Positions 40,430-48,736 of a stretch of DNA of 64,000 bases are shown here, one piece after another. The notes beneath the pieces were generated by a model. It searched no databases. It saw only the letters and a program-made list of their open reading frames with translations, and was not told where the DNA came from. The stretch is from a virus: positions 1 through 64,000 of IMG/VR virus record IMGVR_UViG_3300020419_000923. The stretch is one strand, 5' to 3'. How positions within the stretch are numbered: the first letter of the stretch is position 1; each line of letters starts with the position of its first letter. The translations under genes were made by a program, and so were the position numbers.

Positions 40430-40448
40430 AATGCCTCCTTAAAATAGC

Positions 40449-40472
40449 CTAGTGGGGGTTTAACCCCACTAG
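40449..40472 (-). terminator. intercistronic hairpin between genes 32 and uvsX
   Basis: CTAGTGGGG (40449-40457) pairs with CCCCACTAG (40464-40472), a 9-bp stem. On the minus strand it is followed by GCTATTTT, a weak U-tract, so it probably attenuates rather than stops transcription or stabilises the gene 32 mRNA end. Confidence 0.65.
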
Positions 40473-40481
40473 TATATATTT

Positions 40482-41456
40482 TTAGTTTTGTTGCCTTGCT
40501 CTTATCATGGAAAGAATGTCTTCAGCCTTTCCACTTGGTTGAGCTGGTTCTTCAGCTTTAGGAGCTTCTACCTTTGGGGCTTCTGCTACCGGAGCCGTTT
40601 CCTGCTTTGGGGAAGTATCCGCCTTAGGAGCAGTATTGCCTCGAGTCATAGGATCACCTGTTCTCGCAGACATACCTGCTGGACGAAAGTATTGTCCAAA
40701 ACGATCCATATCGTATGGTTCACCATCGACACTCGCTTCAAACATTTCTTTCATTACCTTAACTTCAACTTCACCTGGCTTCTTAGGAAGGAAGTCTGGT
40801 AAGTTAAACAAACCATTTGTTTCAATGGCTTTCATTTCAGCATCCGATAATGGACGCTCACGTCTTGCCCAACTTGAAGTTGAGTAATCTGCGTATCCGC
40901 CTTTTGTAGTTTTATTCAGACGAAAGTCTACACCAGCAGTATAATCTGTTGGTAACTCTTCCATGTCAGGATCCATAAGAGCCTGTTTGATGATTTGGAA
41001 AATCTGTGGACCAATAATAAAACGTCTAATTGGATTTTCAGGAGTTGTATCGTCGCTTAATGCGTTCTCAGTTACAAATCCTTGGAAGATATATGATCTC
41101 TTCTTCCAATATTTTCGACCCATGTCTTCAAGACTTGCGTCTTTAAACCAGCCACGAACTTCGTTAAGAATTTCACAGCTATCACCATACATTTCCATAC
41201 AAGGAACTTGTACTTGTACAGGACGAGAATCAGTCTCACCCTTTACACCTGCGAAAGGCAGTTTGATCATCAAACGTTCTTTCCAGAAAAATGTGTTGGA
41301 TTCGTCACCATCAGGAAGGAAACGAAGCGTTGAGCTTTCGCTTTCTTTCATATTCCAGAATGGAAAAATTGCGTTGTCCCCGCCGGAGCTTTGTGAACCA
41401 CTTGTGCGTGATTCTTGTTCTTTCAGTTTAGCTCTGATTTCTGCTAATGTTGCCAT
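40482..41456 (-). CDS. 32: single-stranded DNA-binding protein, gp32
   Basis: 324 aa (T4 gp32 is 301). The basic N-terminus (LAEIRAKLKEQESR) is the cooperativity domain; the core OB fold includes FPFWNMKESESSTLRFLPDGD and RSYIFQGFVTE. The T4 zinc site is reduced to VPCMEMYGDSCE. The C-terminus is a Pro/Ala/Glu-rich acidic linker (KVEAPKAEEPAQ) ending in a conserved helix (AEDILSMIRARQ), the protein-interaction tail. Both an early-type and a T4-late-type promoter lie upstream. Confidence 0.93.
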   Translation of the reverse strand: MATLAEIRAKLKEQESRTSGSQSSGGDNAIFPFWNMKESESSTLRFLPDGDESNTFFWKERLMIKLPFAGVKGETDSRPVQVQVPCMEMYGDSCEILNEVRGWFKDASLEDMGRKYWKKRSYIFQGFVTENALSDDTTPENPIRRFIIGPQIFQIIKQALMDPDMEELPTDYTAGVDFRLNKTTKGGYADYSTSSWARRERPLSDAEMKAIETNGLFNLPDFLPKKPGEVEVKVMKEMFEASVDGEPYDMDRFGQYFRPAGMSARTGDPMTRGNTAPKADTSPKQETAPVAEAPKVEAPKAEEPAQPSGKAEDILSMIRARQQN

Positions 41457-41514
41457 AATAAGCCTCCTTTAAATTAGCCTTTGTATTGTGCCTAAAAGTG
41501 TAGCACATAAACAT

Positions 41515-41543
41515 ATACTACACGATATTATTTATAAAGTCAA
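41515..41543 (-). promoter_or_regulatory. overlapping early and late promoters for gene 32
   Basis: On the minus strand, TTGACT (41543-41538), a 17-nt spacer and TAGTAT (41520-41515). Inside the spacer lies an exact T4 late -10, TATAAATA (41536-41529). Gene 32 would therefore be available to both the host-type and late transcription machineries. Confidence 0.65.
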
Positions 41544-41573
41544 GTGTTTTTTTGCTTTATTTGTGGTTTTTGG

Positions 41574-43862
41574 TTATCTTAGTCCAGCAAGGTGTTGGAT
41601 TCTAGCCATTTCTTCATCTTGACCTGATAATAGTTCTTCAATCATTTGGCCTGCTTCCCTAACAGCTTTCTCTCCGTACTTCTTTTGTACCGCTGTCAAT
41701 ACTGCTGTCTCGCCTTTTGGAAAAGCATTTTGAGTATAATCATACATGCTTTTAACAAATTCGTCTAAAGGTGTTTCTTTAGGAGCCTTTAGTTCGTCTC
41801 CTTGCCCTTTTGGACTTATGTCTATAGTTGTAGAATCTTTATCATCACCTTCTTGTGGAACCGGCTCTTTATCTTTGCCAAATAGTTTCTGTGCTACTTT
41901 GTAACCACCTAGTGCCACAGCCGCTACCACCGCCGCTGGTAAAGCATATTGTTTACCAATCGCCGCTAATTGATCTAAATTAGGTACGTTTGGCATCATT
42001 CCTTTTAAGTCATCTGCTGTCTGGACCACTTTATCACCAACTTTATCAATAGCATCTTTAGCTTTATCCATTACTTCGCCAGCACCGTCAACTGCTCCTT
42101 TAATAGCTTTTCCAGTATCATATGCGCCTTTGACAGCACTTCTACCAGTGTCTGTACCTGCTACTCCTGTTGCTACTGTCGCTTTTACCGGATTACGTTT
42201 AGCCCAATTCATAATAGCTTTGGCACCTTTTGTACCTCCTTTAATTGCTAAAGGAGTAAGCACTCTTGCCGCTGTTGTTGCCGCTGGAATCAATAAAGGA
42301 AGAAACGCAAATTCGTCAAGCTGTGCTTCTTTTACATCGCTTTCACCAACATAGTCTTGGATAAGTGCGTCAACATCTCCGCCGGCAAATGTAAGCATTC
42401 TACTAAACCTTTTTTGATCCATGTTCATCATTACACGAAGAGCATCTTCACCTTTGGTTTTGTATATTTTCATCAACTGATCAGCTGTTGGCTTATCGCC
42501 TTCATTAGTTTGGCTATCAGCTAATAATTTTGCCGCTGTTGCTTTATTCATCTTTGTAGGATGTTTCTTACCTGATCCTGCTGGATATTCAAATTCTTTT
42601 TCACCCTTTGCCGCCGCATTCGCCGCCGCCATTTTAAAATCTTCAAATGCTTGTTCTTCTGCTGTCATGGGTGCTTCTTGATTGAACTTTGCTCCATTTA
42701 CAATAGCATCAGCTTGAGGTTCAAAACTATATTGATCTTCTCCAAAGTCGCTATCATCACGATAATCTTCATCATTTACTTTATCCCAAATATCAACATT
42801 GCGTTCGCCGTGTTTCAGCATAAATTCTCTACGGTCCATGTCCTGGGCATCATCTTCCATGTCCATCATGTATCCTTTTACTTTACCTTCATCGATTAAA
42901 TCTTCAGGTCCAAGGTCTTGTACTTTGTTTGCTTCACTTACTAATCTATAAATGTACGGAAAGACACCTTTGAGCTCTTCGTTAAACTGTCTAATAGTAA
43001 GTTCATCAATCCAGCTATTTGAAACATCTTCTGGAACTTCTTCAAGCACGGTATTGTCGAAGTTGTCGAATGCTTCTTTATATTTTGCTTTTGACTGTAA
43101 CGCATGTGTCGATTTCTTTACGGCCTCGATTCTTTCATTTACAACGTCCATATAACCAGCAAGTCCTTCAGCCATTACACTTGAGCGATTCATGTAAGTT
43201 TTGAATTTGCGTAGTTTTGAAAGTTCTTCGGATAGTCCAATGATGTGTTTACCAAAGTCATCATATGGTGTTCCGCCTTCAGCAACGTGCATTGACATTG
43301 CCCTTGCTCCGTTTAAGTGTTTCATAGGATACTTAAATCTTTCTCCTGATTCACTTTCAATGTAAATCCCAGCAATGTCTCTTGTTCTACCTGCTGGTTG
43401 TTCTCGATTGATCTGCTGTGAATGCTTCACAATCATTTTAGCTGAACCAATGTCTTGAAAACTGGTTCTGCTTGTTCCGTATAGTTTCGATTCGCTCATT
43501 TGTTTCTCCGTGCTTAGATATTCATAATCTCTTTTGTCTAAACTGTTTTTTGTAATATCTCTTGTATCAAAGTTTAACATTCTTTTTTTAGCAAATGTTC
43601 TAAGTTCTTTTAAAAAACTAAACCAATTGCTCTTTAAACTAGCATCATTAGAATCAAACAGTTTATTGCTAAACATTACAGCAATTCCATCTTCATCTAA
43701 ACTAATACTTACTTTTTTTCCTGGTTGGAAATCAAATTCAAAGAATCTGCCCTGGGCAGGCATATTAGTTATAGTTGCTTCATTATCACCAACTGTAACT
43801 GAAGGATATCTTCCTCTGATCTTGTTAAAAAGTTCGTCTGCTATGTATTCAAGGTTTTTCAT
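41574..43862 (-). CDS. large virion-associated protein, 762 aa
   Basis: Begins with KNLEYIADELFNKIRGRYPS and FDTRDITKNSLD, segments I recognise from large conserved proteins next to gene 17 in marine T4-like phages. Residues about 340-420 are acidic; about 525-690 hold Ala/Gly-rich hydrophobic stretches (PLLIPAATTAARVLTPLAI, YALPAAVVAAVALGGYKVA) that could be membrane-active; the tail ends with MARIQHLAGLR. A late promoter five bases upstream supports a virion role. An ejected internal or membrane-penetrating protein would fit, by inference. Confidence 0.6.
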   Translation of the reverse strand: MKNLEYIADELFNKIRGRYPSVTVGDNEATITNMPAQGRFFEFDFQPGKKVSISLDEDGIAVMFSNKLFDSNDASLKSNWFSFLKELRTFAKKRMLNFDTRDITKNSLDKRDYEYLSTEKQMSESKLYGTSRTSFQDIGSAKMIVKHSQQINREQPAGRTRDIAGIYIESESGERFKYPMKHLNGARAMSMHVAEGGTPYDDFGKHIIGLSEELSKLRKFKTYMNRSSVMAEGLAGYMDVVNERIEAVKKSTHALQSKAKYKEAFDNFDNTVLEEVPEDVSNSWIDELTIRQFNEELKGVFPYIYRLVSEANKVQDLGPEDLIDEGKVKGYMMDMEDDAQDMDRREFMLKHGERNVDIWDKVNDEDYRDDSDFGEDQYSFEPQADAIVNGAKFNQEAPMTAEEQAFEDFKMAAANAAAKGEKEFEYPAGSGKKHPTKMNKATAAKLLADSQTNEGDKPTADQLMKIYKTKGEDALRVMMNMDQKRFSRMLTFAGGDVDALIQDYVGESDVKEAQLDEFAFLPLLIPAATTAARVLTPLAIKGGTKGAKAIMNWAKRNPVKATVATGVAGTDTGRSAVKGAYDTGKAIKGAVDGAGEVMDKAKDAIDKVGDKVVQTADDLKGMMPNVPNLDQLAAIGKQYALPAAVVAAVALGGYKVAQKLFGKDKEPVPQEGDDKDSTTIDISPKGQGDELKAPKETPLDEFVKSMYDYTQNAFPKGETAVLTAVQKKYGEKAVREAGQMIEELLSGQDEEMARIQHLAGLR

Positions 43863-43867
43863 ATTAA

Positions 43868-43875
43868 TATTTATC
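43868..43875 (-). promoter_or_regulatory. late promoter GATAAATA
   Basis: GATAAATA ends five bases (TTAAT) before the ATG at 43862, within the 3' end of gene 17. With T4-type spacing the transcript would start at the ATG itself. Confidence 0.7.
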
Positions 43876-45457
43876 CTAAACCGCCTGTAACGTAGATAGG
43901 CATAGGTGGTTCAAATACCTCTTCTCCGTCTGCTTGACTGAAGGAATTGTAAATCCTTGGATCCCAGTCCTTTAAAACAGCCATCATTCTTAGTGCTAAT
44001 AGTGTAGCACTTACTAAATCGTCTGTTTGTCCTACTTTAGCCCTAAAGCTAGTGCCAGTAGCAACATAATTTTTAAGTTCTGTTATTAAAGCCGCACTAT
44101 TCAGCTTAATTTTATCGTTTTCAATCATTGTTTTTAATCTACTACATGCGGTAATTTTTGTACCATGTGTAGTGTTAAATCCTTTTCTAAATTTTCTTAC
44201 GTGTCCTTTTCGCATAGGTTCACTTATAAACAAGCCTGGAATATTCTCTTCACCGTAATCATTTATTACAATTAGAGCCGCTTCTCCTATAGCGTTGTTC
44301 TCTACGCTCCAGTATATATTAGTACCTTGGTTCTTACACTTGTCTTTTAGATGCTGACATATATCCTTCAATATTCTAATTTGAGCAGGTATAGGTGTTT
44401 CATTATGTCGCCATTCCGCTACTTGTTTGTAGCTAGGAACTTCATAAACTTGAATAGCCGCGAAGTCTCCTCCTGTACCCATACTAGGATCAAGTGCTAC
44501 AACATAGTTTTCTGATCCGTTTATTTCTTCATACCACCTAGTTTGACCCATATTCATCTTAGGTTTCTTTGGTTCTAATGTAGAAAGTTTTATAGAGTTA
44601 ATTAAAGTTTCGTCATAAACTAAAAATTCACAACCATATTCTCTTCTAAATCTTTCCTCACCAATTCTACCTATTTCTGCTTCACGCCATTTATCATCTC
44701 TATCTGGGTGTTCGTTCCATTTAGCAGTAAATCCATGAAAGCCGTTTATACCAACTGTTTGCTCATTTCCATTAGCATCAAATTTATTTTGACTTTCTTT
44801 CCAAATTATAGCAAACGTGTCTTCATCAGAATTAGGTGTACTTGTAATAATAGCACGACCACCTGTTGCTAGTGTAGGTGAAATAGATGTCCAAAATTCA
44901 TCTGCGATACTAGGACTTACAAACGCAAACTCATCACAGTATAGTAAAGATATTGACATACCTCTTCCTGTGTTACCTGTTGTAGTAGCACTAACAATTC
45001 TACTGCCATTTTCAAATTCCATTGACCCTTTGTTGTAGTTTGTTACACCTGCCCTAATAAAATCAGGACATAATTCATAACCGTATCTTATACGTTGCAT
45101 TATTTCTTGGGCACCTGTATATTTGTGTGCGGCAATTAATATTGTTTGATCTGGATGAAACATAGCATACCATAACAAGTAACCTGCGGCAGTAGTTGTC
45201 TTTCCGCTTTGCCTTGGTAGCATGTTGATATTAAATCTATGATCGTGATAACTGTTTAGTAGCTTTTGTTGGTATTCATATGGTGAAAACAACATCTTTC
45301 CAGCAACAGGATGTTGTATGTTAAAAAACTTTTCACAAAAATAAAGATATCCTGTTTCAGGTTGCGTACAGGATTGTAAATCAGCGATTTGCTGTTCAGT
45401 AAATGTTTCACGTGTATTGGCTTTTTTTGTTAATACGCCATCTAAACTTTTAACCAT
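43871..45457 (-). CDS. 17: terminase large subunit, gp17
   Basis: DNA-packaging motor and nuclease. Walker A-like LPRQSGKTT (about residues 78-86), Walker B LLYCDEFAF (about 168-176), coupling TSTPNS motif, and the RNase H-like nuclease with ALDPSMGTGGD, SVENNAIGE and DDLVSATL aspartates. 528 aa versus 610 in T4; the C-terminus is shorter. A weak late promoter lies seven bases upstream. Confidence 0.95.
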   Translation of the reverse strand: MVKSLDGVLTKKANTRETFTEQQIADLQSCTQPETGYLYFCEKFFNIQHPVAGKMLFSPYEYQQKLLNSYHDHRFNINMLPRQSGKTTTAAGYLLWYAMFHPDQTILIAAHKYTGAQEIMQRIRYGYELCPDFIRAGVTNYNKGSMEFENGSRIVSATTTGNTGRGMSISLLYCDEFAFVSPSIADEFWTSISPTLATGGRAIITSTPNSDEDTFAIIWKESQNKFDANGNEQTVGINGFHGFTAKWNEHPDRDDKWREAEIGRIGEERFRREYGCEFLVYDETLINSIKLSTLEPKKPKMNMGQTRWYEEINGSENYVVALDPSMGTGGDFAAIQVYEVPSYKQVAEWRHNETPIPAQIRILKDICQHLKDKCKNQGTNIYWSVENNAIGEAALIVINDYGEENIPGLFISEPMRKGHVRKFRKGFNTTHGTKITACSRLKTMIENDKIKLNSAALITELKNYVATGTSFRAKVGQTDDLVSATLLALRMMAVLKDWDPRIYNSFSQADGEEVFEPPMPIYVTGGLG

Positions 45458-45464
45458 AGTAAAC

Positions 45465-45472
45465 TATTTACT
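45465..45472 (-). promoter_or_regulatory. late-type promoter variant, gene 17
   Basis: AGTAAATA seven bases before the gene 17 ATG, just downstream of a terminator hairpin. It differs from the GATAAATA consensus at positions 1 and 3, but the placement matches other late genes. Confidence 0.45.
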
Positions 45473-45473
45473 C

Positions 45474-45500
45474 AAAAAAATAGACTCCGGAGAGCCTATT
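45474..45500 (-). terminator. rho-independent terminator
   Basis: On the minus strand AATAG/CTATT plus CTC/GAG pair around one mismatch and a CCGG-type loop (45479-45500), followed by seven T residues. It would end transcripts from the upstream virion genes before gene 17. Confidence 0.75.
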
Positions 45501-45523
45501 TGATTCGCAAAGTTTTGGGGGAA

Positions 45524-45892
45524 TTATATTATGCCGTCGCCTGTAATAGCATCACCTGCTAAGCCGCCTAATGTGCCTCCAATGATAGTACCCACAGGTC
45601 CTGGAGCTACCATGTTTCCTAATACGGAGCCACCATATGCTCCAGCGGCACCGCCTAATGCTCCAGCTTTTAGATCAACATCATCTGGATCATCATCTTT
45701 TCCTGGATTTTTAGGATCGTCTATTTGTGCGGCCGATATTGGCTTTGTGTTAATGCCCATATTGTTCATTAATTTCATTAATTCACCAACTTCGTCGCAA
45801 TGGTCAGCTGTCATAGAAACATTCATTGTAGCTTGTTCATTGACTGGTGTATTAATAGAGTCAATCTTATCTAAAAGATCACGCATTTTCAT
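45524..45892 (-). CDS. small glycine-zipper protein with SMTAD domain, 122 aa
   Basis: N-terminal domain MNVSMTADHCDEVGELMKLMNNMGINTKPI matches, by eye, the N-terminus of the next upstream gene (SMTADDAGQVGQLMSMMKNAG). After an acidic linker (DDDPDDVD) the C-terminus is a glycine zipper (GGAAGAYGGSVLGNMVA, GTIIGGTLGGLAGD), a membrane-insertion-like pattern. Starts as TAATG against the upstream gene. Likely virion-associated; glycine zippers occur in ejected phage proteins. Confidence 0.6.
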   Translation of the reverse strand: MKMRDLLDKIDSINTPVNEQATMNVSMTADHCDEVGELMKLMNNMGINTKPISAAQIDDPKNPGKDDDPDDVDLKAGALGGAAGAYGGSVLGNMVAPGPVGTIIGGTLGGLAGDAITGDGII

Positions 45893-46809
45893 TACATTTT
45901 ACCCATGTGTGGATAGTCGCTATCGTCGGCACCGTCTAAAATATCAATAGCATCTTGTGCCTTAGACATACTTTGGTTCATACCGCCATCAGCATCATCA
46001 CCAACGTCCTCAGGTTCAATTCCTCTTAGAGCCTTGAATGCATTGATATAAACTTTATCACCGGATTTTTTAACCATATCAAACATGCTGTTTAACTCAT
46101 CAAGGATGTAATCGTACCTATGCTTTCCGTCTTTAATTTCCTGTGCAAACACAAACAATTGATCACCAATTTCTCCATGTTCTTTACCAAAGTGACCTTC
46201 AGGTACTTGGTATTCCTTATACAAGCCGGCAAGCTCTTCCTTAATTTTATCTGCTAGGTTCATTGGATTATCTCCACCTGCTACCTTTGGATAAGATTTT
46301 TTAGATTTATTTAGATCATTTCCGCTTTTAATAACGTCTGTATACGGAGCATAATCTTCATCTGGAGAATTAGCGTAATCGCCTTCGTTTTCAACATCGT
46401 CTCCTAGTGACTGACCAACTAATGCTCCTCCAACTAGTCCAGCTGGACCACCTAATGCTCCACCTATGCCTGCAGTACCTAAAGTTGTCAATGCTTTTCC
46501 AATACCTGCTTTAAGATCCATGTCTCCTGGTACATCATCTTTACCTGGAATACTTGGGTTGTCATATTTTGGACCTACTGCCGCTCTAAATTTATCAATA
46601 TCTTTTCTCATTGGCATAGGCATATCTGATGCTACTGGTTTAGCATTCATACCAGCATTTTTCATCATTGACATTAACTGTCCAACTTGTCCAGCATCAT
46701 CAGCTGTCATTGAAATGTTCATTGATGCTGACTCGTTAATTTTTTGTTTTTTTGCTTTTGCTTGATCCTCTATGTTTGTCATCTGTTGGATCATATCTTT
46801 CATGTTCAT
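45892..46809 (-). CDS. virion-associated protein with SMTAD domain, 305 aa
   Basis: Shares with its downstream neighbour the SMTAD...LM..MKNAGMNAKP domain (residues about 30-55) and the acidic-linker-plus-glycine-zipper (LGTAGIGGALGGPAGLVGGALVG, about 108-130). A further helical domain follows (KIKEELAGLYKEYQVPEGHF, DQLFVFAQEIKDGKHRYDYI), ending in an acidic tail. Related proteins are listed among structural proteins of marine T4-like phages as far as I recall. Function unknown. Confidence 0.6.
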   Translation of the reverse strand: MNMKDMIQQMTNIEDQAKAKKQKINESASMNISMTADDAGQVGQLMSMMKNAGMNAKPVASDMPMPMRKDIDKFRAAVGPKYDNPSIPGKDDVPGDMDLKAGIGKALTTLGTAGIGGALGGPAGLVGGALVGQSLGDDVENEGDYANSPDEDYAPYTDVIKSGNDLNKSKKSYPKVAGGDNPMNLADKIKEELAGLYKEYQVPEGHFGKEHGEIGDQLFVFAQEIKDGKHRYDYILDELNSMFDMVKKSGDKVYINAFKALRGIEPEDVGDDADGGMNQSMSKAQDAIDILDGADDSDYPHMGKM

Positions 46810-46810
46810 G

Positions 46811-47374
46811 TTACTTACTCCCTATAGGTGATTTTGTTCCAATATTGTCGCCTATATCCTTACTTTCAGGCGCTGGTTTTACATCAGCTATTGGACTGTT
46901 TTCTGTTTCTTTTCTAGCCGTCTCTAGTTCTTTCAAAAGACCCATAACTCTTTCACCACCAACAGTTTCTTGTGCTTTAGGATCTGCTTGACCCATGTCT
47001 GTCGTATCAAGTTTTGGTGTGTAAGGATTTTCTTCTTTTTGCGATTGGTACTCTATAGCAGGATCATTTTCTGTTCTAACTACTATATGAGCTCGCTCAA
47101 TGTTCGTACAATGTGGAATATATTCTGATAAAACTTGTGGTGTTGTTGGATAATTGACTGCTACTTCATAGTATGTAACTTCACTATTAGAAAGTTGTGG
47201 AAAATCTAATGGTTTTTCCTGTATTGGAGTCTTTTTTCCAGGGCTCATTGATACAACACTAAATCGTTGTAAAGCTGATTCCATCGAATCAGCAAACCCT
47301 TCAGGTAGCTCACCTGCTACACCGATTGAAAATTTATATTCTTTTTTTGCTTCTGTAAGGTATTTTTCAAACAT
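46811..47374 (-). CDS. conserved virion-region protein, 187 aa
   Basis: FEKYLTEAKKEYKFSIGVAGELPEGF at the N-terminus and YYEVAVNYPTTPQVLSEYIPHC with RAHIVVRTENDP in the middle form a small alpha/beta domain; the C-terminus is Pro/Glu/Lys-rich and probably disordered. A late promoter (47393-47400) and AAGGA precede it. Conserved beside gene 16 in marine T4-like phages to my recollection; function unknown. Confidence 0.6.
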   Translation of the reverse strand: MFEKYLTEAKKEYKFSIGVAGELPEGFADSMESALQRFSVVSMSPGKKTPIQEKPLDFPQLSNSEVTYYEVAVNYPTTPQVLSEYIPHCTNIERAHIVVRTENDPAIEYQSQKEENPYTPKLDTTDMGQADPKAQETVGGERVMGLLKELETARKETENSPIADVKPAPESKDIGDNIGTKSPIGSK

Positions 47375-47391
47375 ATTCCCGTCCTTATAAA

Positions 47392-47880
47392 TTATTTATC
47401 CATATTCTTAAGTTTTTCCAGCAAACTATTACGGTCTGTAACTATATAGCCCTCTCCTTGGACTATTGATTCTCCATCCGGTTTGCCGTCTTTATCAAGT
47501 TTTTCTTTTCTAAGTTGTAATTCAACCATTTTTAGTTTTTTATCTAGCTTTGCTACTTTGGAGTCTAAATTGGTTTTTAGCATTTGACCAGCTACTTCAA
47601 ATACTCTACCAGAATATCTTGACTCAACGTTCATACCCAAGTCCATTAGGTCTTCGTATGCTTCCATTGACTTTTCAGATACTTCATTTAGTTCCTTATC
47701 AGCCATTTCGCCCAGCCCTTTTACTTGGGGCAAAGCCGCTGAAATCTTGTCCATCTCTGCTATGTCACGTAAAGTATCATTCTGTTGTTGAATGACTTCG
47801 TGTTTTTCTTTGTCTTTTTCCTGTTTGATTAACTCTTTTGAATCAGGTAAATCTAACAGTTCTTCTAATTTTTTACTCAT
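47392..47880 (-). CDS. 16: terminase small subunit, gp16-like
   Basis: 162 aa, matching T4 gp16 (164 aa). Mostly helical: LEELLDLPDSKE N-terminus, a long central helix region (VSEKSMEAYEDLMDLGMNVESRYSGRVFEVAGQML, cited by its ESRYSGRVFEVAG core) and a charged coiled coil (KLDKKLKMVELQLRKEKLD). Regulates and guides gp17 during packaging. Several genes separate it from gene 17, unlike T4 where 16 and 17 are adjacent. Confidence 0.8.
   Translation of the reverse strand: MSKKLEELLDLPDSKELIKQEKDKEKHEVIQQQNDTLRDIAEMDKISAALPQVKGLGEMADKELNEVSEKSMEAYEDLMDLGMNVESRYSGRVFEVAGQMLKTNLDSKVAKLDKKLKMVELQLRKEKLDKDGKPDGESIVQGEGYIVTDRNSLLEKLKNMDK
47393..47400 (-). promoter_or_regulatory. late promoter GATAAATA
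   Basis: GATAAATA 18 bases before the ATG at 47374, overlapping the gene 16 stop region; AAGGA lies between promoter and start. Confidence 0.7.
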
Positions 47881-47906
47881 AGCTTAAATCCATTATATGC
47901 TAGTAT

Positions 47907-47914
47907 TATTTATC
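47907..47914 (-). promoter_or_regulatory. late promoter GATAAATA
   Basis: GATAAATA 26 bases before the gene 16 ATG at 47880. Confidence 0.65.
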
Positions 47915-48350
47915 ACTTACGTTTACCCTGATGGAACAATTCCATTTCAGTGATTACCCTAAATTTTATCCCTTTGGATTTGGCATATTTGTTAGCGGCT
48001 TCCCACTTTGCCATATTTAGTACGTATGATGCTTGATTTTGTTTATTCTTTCCAACGCTTTCTCGCATTGCTTGAGAACTGGGTTTGATCTCAATTAGTT
48101 CTACCTTTGCTCTGCCTTTTTTATCTTTATATTGAATAAAAAAGTCTGGTACATATACAGTGGGTTTACCAGTCAAAGGACTTCTATAAGGAATCTTAAT
48201 TGCTTCACTTGCCCATGATCCTATGGCAGGGTTTTCGTCACAAAATTTCATAAAATGGAATTCCCAACTTGACCTATAAGTAGGAGATTTATTACCTACA
48301 TACTTGTCTGGATGTTTAAGTGTAAATTTACCCTGGGCCCAACGCTTCAT
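47913..48350 (-). CDS. 4: head completion protein gp4
   Basis: 145 aa, close to T4 gp4 (150 aa). Motifs: KRWAQGKFTLKHPDKYVG, SPTYRSSWEFHFMKFCD, GSWASEAIKIPYRSPLTGK, VYVPDFFI and VELIEIKPS. The PDFF...EIKP arrangement is of the PD-(D/E)xK/TnsA nuclease-like fold. gp4 finishes filled heads for tail joining. Its TAA end region overlaps the gene 16 late promoter. Confidence 0.92.
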   Translation of the reverse strand: MKRWAQGKFTLKHPDKYVGNKSPTYRSSWEFHFMKFCDENPAIGSWASEAIKIPYRSPLTGKPTVYVPDFFIQYKDKKGRAKVELIEIKPSSQAMRESVGKNKQNQASYVLNMAKWEAANKYAKSKGIKFRVITEMELFHQGKRK

Positions 48351-48353
48351 TGG

Positions 48354-48728
48354 TTACCCCATGATGTTTCTTGATTCTGTAGGCTTACGTGTATCGGTTA
48401 CTCTATATCCTAGAGTACTTACTTTTTGTCTATTAAAATTTAATACTTGCGTTACAGTATAACTTAACTGTAATTTATCTAAGCCTTTTAATGTGTCTAA
48501 AAGTTCAAAAACTTTTACACCATCTATTTTAGCTTGTTGAAGAATTACTGTTCCTGTGCTTATTGCCGCGGCTTTGTCAAACCCTTTGTTCTCTAAAAAT
48601 CCAATTACAGCATCTACATCGTTGCTTGGAAAAGCAAGTTCTTTTCCATAATAACTATTGAAATACCTTTTGACAGTTGTTGCTGAATCTCTATTGTCAG
48701 GTTTTCTAGGTAAGTTTGCTTCAGCCAT
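48354..48728 (-). CDS. conserved virion-region protein, 124 aa
   Basis: Central segment FPSNDVDAVIGFLENKGFDKAAAISTGTVILQQAKIDGVKVFELLDTLKG (recognised by DVDAVIGF and AAISTGTVILQQAK) is highly conserved in marine T4-like phages as I remember; role unassigned. It starts nine bases after the upstream stop and ends three bases before gene 4. Predicted virion or assembly protein. Confidence 0.6.
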   Translation of the reverse strand: MAEANLPRKPDNRDSATTVKRYFNSYYGKELAFPSNDVDAVIGFLENKGFDKAAAISTGTVILQQAKIDGVKVFELLDTLKGLDKLQLSYTVTQVLNFNRQKVSTLGYRVTDTRKPTESRNIMG

Positions 48729-48736
48729 TATTTCTC

